From: Nocardioides nitrophenolicus
Lineage (GTDB): Bacteria > Actinomycetota > Actinomycetes > Propionibacteriales > Nocardioidaceae
Direction: 5' to 3'
Assembly (NCBI RefSeq): GCF_016907515.1
Contig: NZ_JAFBBY010000001.1
Location: forward strand, 2,976,001 to 3,040,000
Length of the DNA stretch: 64,000 nt
In this document: positions 60,406 to 64,000 of the stretch, piece after piece
Position numbering within the stretch: position 1 is the first letter of the stretch
Layout: every line of letters starts with the position of its first letter
Translations under genes and position numbers: made by a program
The notes under the pieces: generated by a model
Told to the model about the DNA's origin: nothing
Database searches by the model: none
What the model saw: the letters and a program-made list of their open reading frames with translations, nothing else

Positions 60406-61100
60406 GCAGCGTGCTGAGCTTCGCGGGCGTGCGCGCCTACTACGACGACGCGCTGATCCTCGACGGGCTGGACTTCGAGGTCGAGGAGGGCGAGTCCTTC
60501 GCGCTCCTCGGGCCCAACGGCGTCGGCAAGACGACCAGTCTCAACACCATGTTCGGCATCGCCCACCTGCGGGACGGCGCGATCACCATCGGCGGCCGGC
60601 CGCTGCGGGGCCGCAGGCCGCACGAGGCCGCGGCGCTCGGCGCGGCGCTGGTGCCGCAGGGCAGGTGGATCCTGTCGTCGCTGACGGTCGAGGAGAACCT
60701 CGTCGTCGGCTCCGCGCCGCGCCGCAAGGGACCGTGGGATCTCGCGGCGGTGTACGCGATGTTCCCCGACCTCGCGGAGCGGCGCGGCTCGCTGGGGACC
60801 CATCTTAGCGGCGGTCAGCAGCAGATGCTGGCCATCGGCCGAGCGCTGATGTCGAACCCTCGCGTCCTCCTCCTCGACGAGCCGTCCGAAGGACTCGCGC
60901 CCGTCGTCATCGATCTTCTCGGGGACTGCCTCGCCGGCCTGAAGGCCGCGGGGACGTCGATGCTGCTCATCGAGCAGCGCCTGGACCTCGTCACCCGTCT
61001 CGCCGACCGGTACGCCGTACTGCTCAAGGGCGAGACGGTCGCCGAGGGCCGCATCGAAGAAACCACGACCGAGACGCTGCGTGAGCTCGTCGGGGTCTGA
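60402..61100 (+). CDS. Liv-type ABC transporter ATPase LivF (system 2)
   Basis: 232 residues. Walker A GPNGVGKTT, signature LSGGQQQMLAIGRAL, Walker B VLLLDEPSEGLAP and switch LLIEQRL are all intact. Second ATPase of system 2. The C-terminal end overlaps the possible GntR site at 61093-61103, and a hairpin at 61111-61132 separates it from the binding-protein gene. Confidence 0.94.
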   Translation: MSSVLSFAGVRAYYDDALILDGLDFEVEEGESFALLGPNGVGKTTSLNTMFGIAHLRDGAITIGGRPLRGRRPHEAAALGAALVPQGRWILSSLTVEENLVVGSAPRRKGPWDLAAVYAMFPDLAERRGSLGTHLSGGQQQMLAIGRALMSNPRVLLLDEPSEGLAPVVIDLLGDCLAGLKAAGTSMLLIEQRLDLVTRLADRYAVLLKGETVAEGRIEETTTETLRELVGV

Positions 61101-61103
61101 CCC
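61093..61103. promoter_or_regulatory. Possible second FadR/GntR-type site
   Basis: GGGTC-T-GACCC is a perfect palindrome sharing the GGTCTGACC core of the site at 48851. It overlaps the livF stop codon, so coding constraint could explain part of it. Confidence 0.35.
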
Positions 61104-61110
61104 GCTGGAC

Positions 61111-61132
61111 CGGCCGATCAGCCGATCGGCCG
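61111..61132 (+). terminator. Intercistronic hairpin before the binding-protein gene
   Basis: CGGCCGATC (61111-61119) pairs with 61124-61132 around AGCC. It probably reduces read-through or stabilises the downstream mRNA so that binding protein and ATPase levels differ. Confidence 0.6.
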
Positions 61133-61151
61133 ACCTGATTGGAGAAGAAGC

Positions 61152-62372
61152 ATGAAGAACAAGCGAGTCCTCCTCGGCGCCGCGCTCAGCGGGCTGATGA
61201 TCGCGGCCGCGGGCTGCTCGGGTGGAGCGGCCAGCAGTGGCAAGCAGGACGCGGACGGCCCGCTCCGGATCGCGGTGGTGACCCCGGAGTCGGGTCCCTA
61301 CGCCGCGTACGGCGAGGAGCAGCGCAAGGGCATCCAGTTCGCCGCCGACCAGGCCAATGCCGACGGCGGCATCGACGGGCACGAGATCGAGCTCGAGTTC
61401 GCCGACGACCTCGGCACCCCGGAGGGGGCGCTGGCGGCCGCGCAGCGACTGGTGCAGGAGAAGAACGCCCGCTTCGTGATCGGCATGGTGTCCTCGCCGG
61501 AGATGGCCGCGGTCACCCCGAAGCTCGAGGCCTGGGACGCGGTGATGATCGGCACCCAGGGACAGAGCGACGACCTGACCGGGAAGTCCTGCACCTCGCG
61601 GTACTTCCGGGTGACCGCCAACGACAGCGCGGGCATCAACACGCTCGCCTACTGGCTCACCAAGGAGGACGAGCCGCAGTGGGACAGCATCGCCGCCGAC
61701 TACTCCTTCGGCCAGGCCAGCACCGCCGGCGTCGAGAGGACGCTCGAGAGTGACGGGAGCAAGCTCGGCGTCAAGCTGTTCTCGCCGCTCGGCACCACCG
61801 ACTTCGGCAGCTACCTGAGCCAGCTCAGCGGCAAGGGTGGGCTGGTCGTCTCGCTCGCCGGCGGCGACGCGATCAACTTCCTCAAGCAGGCCCTGCAGTT
61901 CGGCGTGCTCCAGAAGTACGACAAGGTCCTGGTCAACACCGGACTGTCGTCGACCACGCTCGCGGCGCTCGACGACGAGCGGCTGGTCGGCGCGCTGGGG
62001 ACCAACTCCTGGATCCCGACCGCCGACAACGAGGGCACCCGGGCGTTCGTCGAGGCCTACCGGGACGAGAACGGCGTGGCGCCGACGGAGAACATCGGCA
62101 ACGGCTATCTCGGCATGCAGGCGATCTTCGCGGCCGTCGAGAAGGCGGGCAGCGTGGTGCCGGCCGACGTGGCGAAGGCGCTGGAGGGACTGACCTTCGA
62201 CTCCATCCAGGGTGAGGTCACGCTGCGGGCCGAGGACCACCAGATCGAGGCACCGACCTACGTCGGCACCGTCGAGAAGACCGACGACGGCTCCCTCCAG
62301 CTGGTCGCCACGGAGGCGATCCCGGCCTCGGAGAACAACCCGGAGCCCAACCCGGCCTGCAGCCTGGGCTGA
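61152..62372 (+). CDS. Liv-type ABC transporter substrate-binding lipoprotein (system 2)
   Basis: 406 residues. The leader ends LMIAAAGC with lipid-anchor Cys22 and a Gly/Ser linker. Type I binding-protein fold: VVTPESGPYAAYGEEQRKGIQFAADQANADGGIDGHEIELEFADDLG. Here the binding protein is last in the importer operon, whereas in system 1 it is first. GGAGAAG lies upstream of the ATG. The two binding proteins differ clearly, so the two importers probably take different ligands. Confidence 0.93.
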   Translation: MKNKRVLLGAALSGLMIAAAGCSGGAASSGKQDADGPLRIAVVTPESGPYAAYGEEQRKGIQFAADQANADGGIDGHEIELEFADDLGTPEGALAAAQRLVQEKNARFVIGMVSSPEMAAVTPKLEAWDAVMIGTQGQSDDLTGKSCTSRYFRVTANDSAGINTLAYWLTKEDEPQWDSIAADYSFGQASTAGVERTLESDGSKLGVKLFSPLGTTDFGSYLSQLSGKGGLVVSLAGGDAINFLKQALQFGVLQKYDKVLVNTGLSSTTLAALDDERLVGALGTNSWIPTADNEGTRAFVEAYRDENGVAPTENIGNGYLGMQAIFAAVEKAGSVVPADVAKALEGLTFDSIQGEVTLRAEDHQIEAPTYVGTVEKTDDGSLQLVATEAIPASENNPEPNPACSLG

Positions 62373-62406
62373 CGGCGCCGGTGACGAGAGGGCGGGGGTG
62401 GCGCGG

Positions 62407-63177
62407 ATGACCAAGGTCGTGGGCCCACCCCCGTCCGCCACGGATCGGACCACGCTCGGGCTGCTGCACGTGCCGAAGGCGAGCGACGTGCTGGCCGAGG
62501 ACCTGGCCGCGCGGATCAGCAGCGGCGAGCTGGCCGAGGGGGACCTGCTGCCTCCGGAGCGCAGCCTGGTCGCGCAGACCGGGCTGAGCCGCACCTCGGT
62601 GCGCGAGGCGCTGCGGGTGCTGGAGGTGCGCGGCTTCCTGGAGATCCGGGCGGGGCGCGGCGGCGGCGCCGTCGTACGCCGGCCGACGGGGCACCTGCTC
62701 GCGGACTCGGTCCGGCTCGTCGTCCGGGGCTCCCAGGTGTCGCTGGCGGCGCTGCTGCAGACCCGGGCGACGGTCGAGCCGCCGTGCGCCGGCCTCGCCG
62801 CGCTGCGGCGTACGCCGGCGGGACTGCGGCAGCTCGAGGAGAGCAACCGGCTGATGTCGGCGACCAGCGAGGTCAGCGGCTTCCTGCGGGCCAATGTGGA
62901 CTGGCACATGACGGTCGCGCGGGAGTCCGGCAACGAGCTGCTCTCCGGCCTGATGGAGGCGCTGGCCGAGCTGATCTACGACTCCACCGGCGTGGTCGGC
63001 CAGGTCGACGCGCGGGTGCGCACCGAGACCTGCCGTGCGCACCAGGCGATCACCGCCGCCGTCCGCTCGGGCGACCGGGCGCTGGCGCGGCACCGGATGG
63101 CGCGCCACGTCGAGGCCTACGTGGCCGGGATCGGCGACGGGGCCCTGCTCGACTGGACCGGGTCCGACGCGCCTTGA
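62407..63177 (+). CDS. FadR-type GntR-family regulator (FCD domain)
   Basis: 256 residues. N-terminal winged helix: LPPERSLVAQTGLSRTSVREALRVLEVRGFLEIRAGRGGGAVV. The C-terminal FCD domain has VDWHMTVARESGNELLSGLM and ETCRAHQAITAAVRSGDRALARHRMARHVE, in which His residues bind a metal and a small acid effector. ATG at 62407; the GTG at 62398 is a weaker alternative. It ends the importer 2 region and is the best candidate for binding TGGTCTGACCA at 48851. Confidence 0.93.
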   Translation: MTKVVGPPPSATDRTTLGLLHVPKASDVLAEDLAARISSGELAEGDLLPPERSLVAQTGLSRTSVREALRVLEVRGFLEIRAGRGGGAVVRRPTGHLLADSVRLVVRGSQVSLAALLQTRATVEPPCAGLAALRRTPAGLRQLEESNRLMSATSEVSGFLRANVDWHMTVARESGNELLSGLMEALAELIYDSTGVVGQVDARVRTETCRAHQAITAAVRSGDRALARHRMARHVEAYVAGIGDGALLDWTGSDAP

Positions 63178-63227
63178 CCGGTGGGCCTCGCGCGGGCGGC
63201 CGGGCCGGGGCTGGTTGCATGTGCTCC

Positions 63228-64000
63228 ATGGCCGACGCACTGGTACTGCCGAGCCAGCGGGGGGAGCAGCCCCTGCTGCCGCCCCCGAGCGCGCGCTCGC
63301 TGCTGCTGACGCTCGCCGGCGAGATGCTCCCGGACCGGCCCGAGGGGGCGTGGACGACCGCGCTGCTGCAGGTCCTCGGCGGGCTGGGGATCGAGGACCA
63401 CGCCGGCCGGCAGGTGCTCGCCCGCTCGGCCGCCGCCGGCTGGCTGGACCGCGAGCGGGTCGGCCGCTCGGTCCGCTGGCAGCTCGCCGCGCACGGCCGG
63501 GAGCTGGTGGCCGAGGGCGTACGCCGCTCGGAGACCTATCTCGCGGCCGACGATTCCTGGGACGGGCGCTGGCTGTTCCTGTTCGTGAGCGTGCCGCAGC
63601 AGCAGCGCACCACCCGCAAGCGGCTGTACGGCGGCCTGGACTGGCTCGGCATGGGCAACCCGACACCCGGGCTGTGGGTCAGTCCCCACAACGAGCGGGT
63701 GCCGGAGCTGCAGCGACTGGTCGCCGACCTCGGTCTCGAGGACACCGCGGTGGCCGTGGCCGGACCCACGGTCGGCGTGGGGCTCACCGAGGCCGAGCTG
63801 GTCGAGCGGTCCTGGGACCTGCGTGAGCTGGCGGAGCAGTACCGCCGCTTCATCGACCAGGTCTCCGCCGCGCCCGAGCCCGCCGGCGCGGACGCGATCC
63901 TGCTCAGCTATCTCGACCTGCTCAACCTGCAGCAGCGCTTCATGCGGCGCGACCCGCAGCTGCCCTCGGCGCTGCTGCCGGAGTGGGTCGGCCGCGAGGC
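63228..64000 (+). CDS. PaaX-family transcriptional regulator, 3' end outside window
   Basis: The first 257 residues are visible; the frame is open at the edge. PaaX proteins repress phenylacetate and related aromatic-acid pathways and respond to aryl-CoA. The N-terminal winged helix is ARSLLLTLAGEMLPDRPEGAWTTALLQVLGGLGIEDHAGRQVLARSAAAGWLDRER. The central part has WDGRWLFLFVSVPQQQRTTRKRLYGGLDWLGMGNPTPGLWVSPH, typical of the family. No paa catabolic genes are in the window; it could regulate the acyl-CoA island or genes to the right. Confidence 0.92.
   Translation, partial: MADALVLPSQRGEQPLLPPPSARSLLLTLAGEMLPDRPEGAWTTALLQVLGGLGIEDHAGRQVLARSAAAGWLDRERVGRSVRWQLAAHGRELVAEGVRRSETYLAADDSWDGRWLFLFVSVPQQQRTTRKRLYGGLDWLGMGNPTPGLWVSPHNERVPELQRLVADLGLEDTAVAVAGPTVGVGLTEAELVERSWDLRELAEQYRRFIDQVSAAPEPAGADAILLSYLDLLNLQQRFMRRDPQLPSALLPEWVGRE

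Overview
The window is high-GC actinobacterial chromosome, most likely from a Nocardioides-like member of the Nocardioidaceae. This is inferred from base composition, GTG/TTG starts, a Bpa-type proteasome activator, a 13E12/DUF222 HNH protein behind an actinobacterial SOS box, GlgX-TreY-TreZ trehalose genes and many promoters whose -10 box lies 6-7 bases before the start codon (leaderless transcripts). It runs from inside an aldo/keto reductase gene to inside a PaaX-family regulator gene.

Layout. 0-13 kb: core and housekeeping genes: serS with a HAD phosphatase and a membrane-anchored exported protein, bpa, small enzymes, a quinone oxidoreductase, mobA with a DUF6457 partner, a nitrilase-family hydrolase, a membrane protein, a TetR regulator, a secreted six-repeat RTX-like protein, and two tRNA-Ser genes. 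13-16 kb: a 44-residue exported peptide convergent with a LuxR-type regulator, tRNA-Arg, and a PadR regulator overlapping a BtrH-like protein, with a perfect 20-bp operator at the PadR promoter. 16-22.4 kb: glgX-treY-treZ, overlapping start-to-stop, which release trehalose from glycogen. 22.4-30 kb: an exported protein, an orphan DPPY adenine methyltransferase, a lipoprotein and a 1491-residue secreted repeat protein. 30-35 kb: a branched-chain amino acid dehydrogenase translationally coupled to a giant indolepyruvate ferredoxin oxidoreductase, divergent from an Lrp/AsnC regulator. 35-38 kb: SOS-linked DUF222-HNH protein, arylamine N-acetyltransferase, and an NTF2-like protein.

38-64 kb is an acyl-CoA catabolic island. 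Two complete Liv-type ABC importers flank it (38.1-42.8 kb, with LivM and LivG fused in one protein; 57.8-62.4 kb, unfused). Between them lie two acyl-CoA ligases, four SDRs, a hotdog thioesterase, an alpha-methylacyl-CoA racemase, two tandem crotonases with an atypical active site, an APH-like kinase-fold protein, a lipocalin-like protein of unknown function and an alpha/beta hydrolase. Local regulators are IclR, PadR, FadR-type GntR and PaaX. A 16-bp motif, CCAAGC-N4-GCTWGG, recurs at three separate promoter regions and suggests one regulon under a regulator outside the window. The racemase and the number of CoA enzymes suggest uptake and degradation of a methyl-branched or alicyclic acid. 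The substrate cannot be named from the sequence.

The strongest leads are the exported peptide/LuxR pair (a possible peptide signalling unit), the shared operator of the catabolic island, the PadR/BtrH-like pair, and a set of unusually long nested perfect palindromes between genes.
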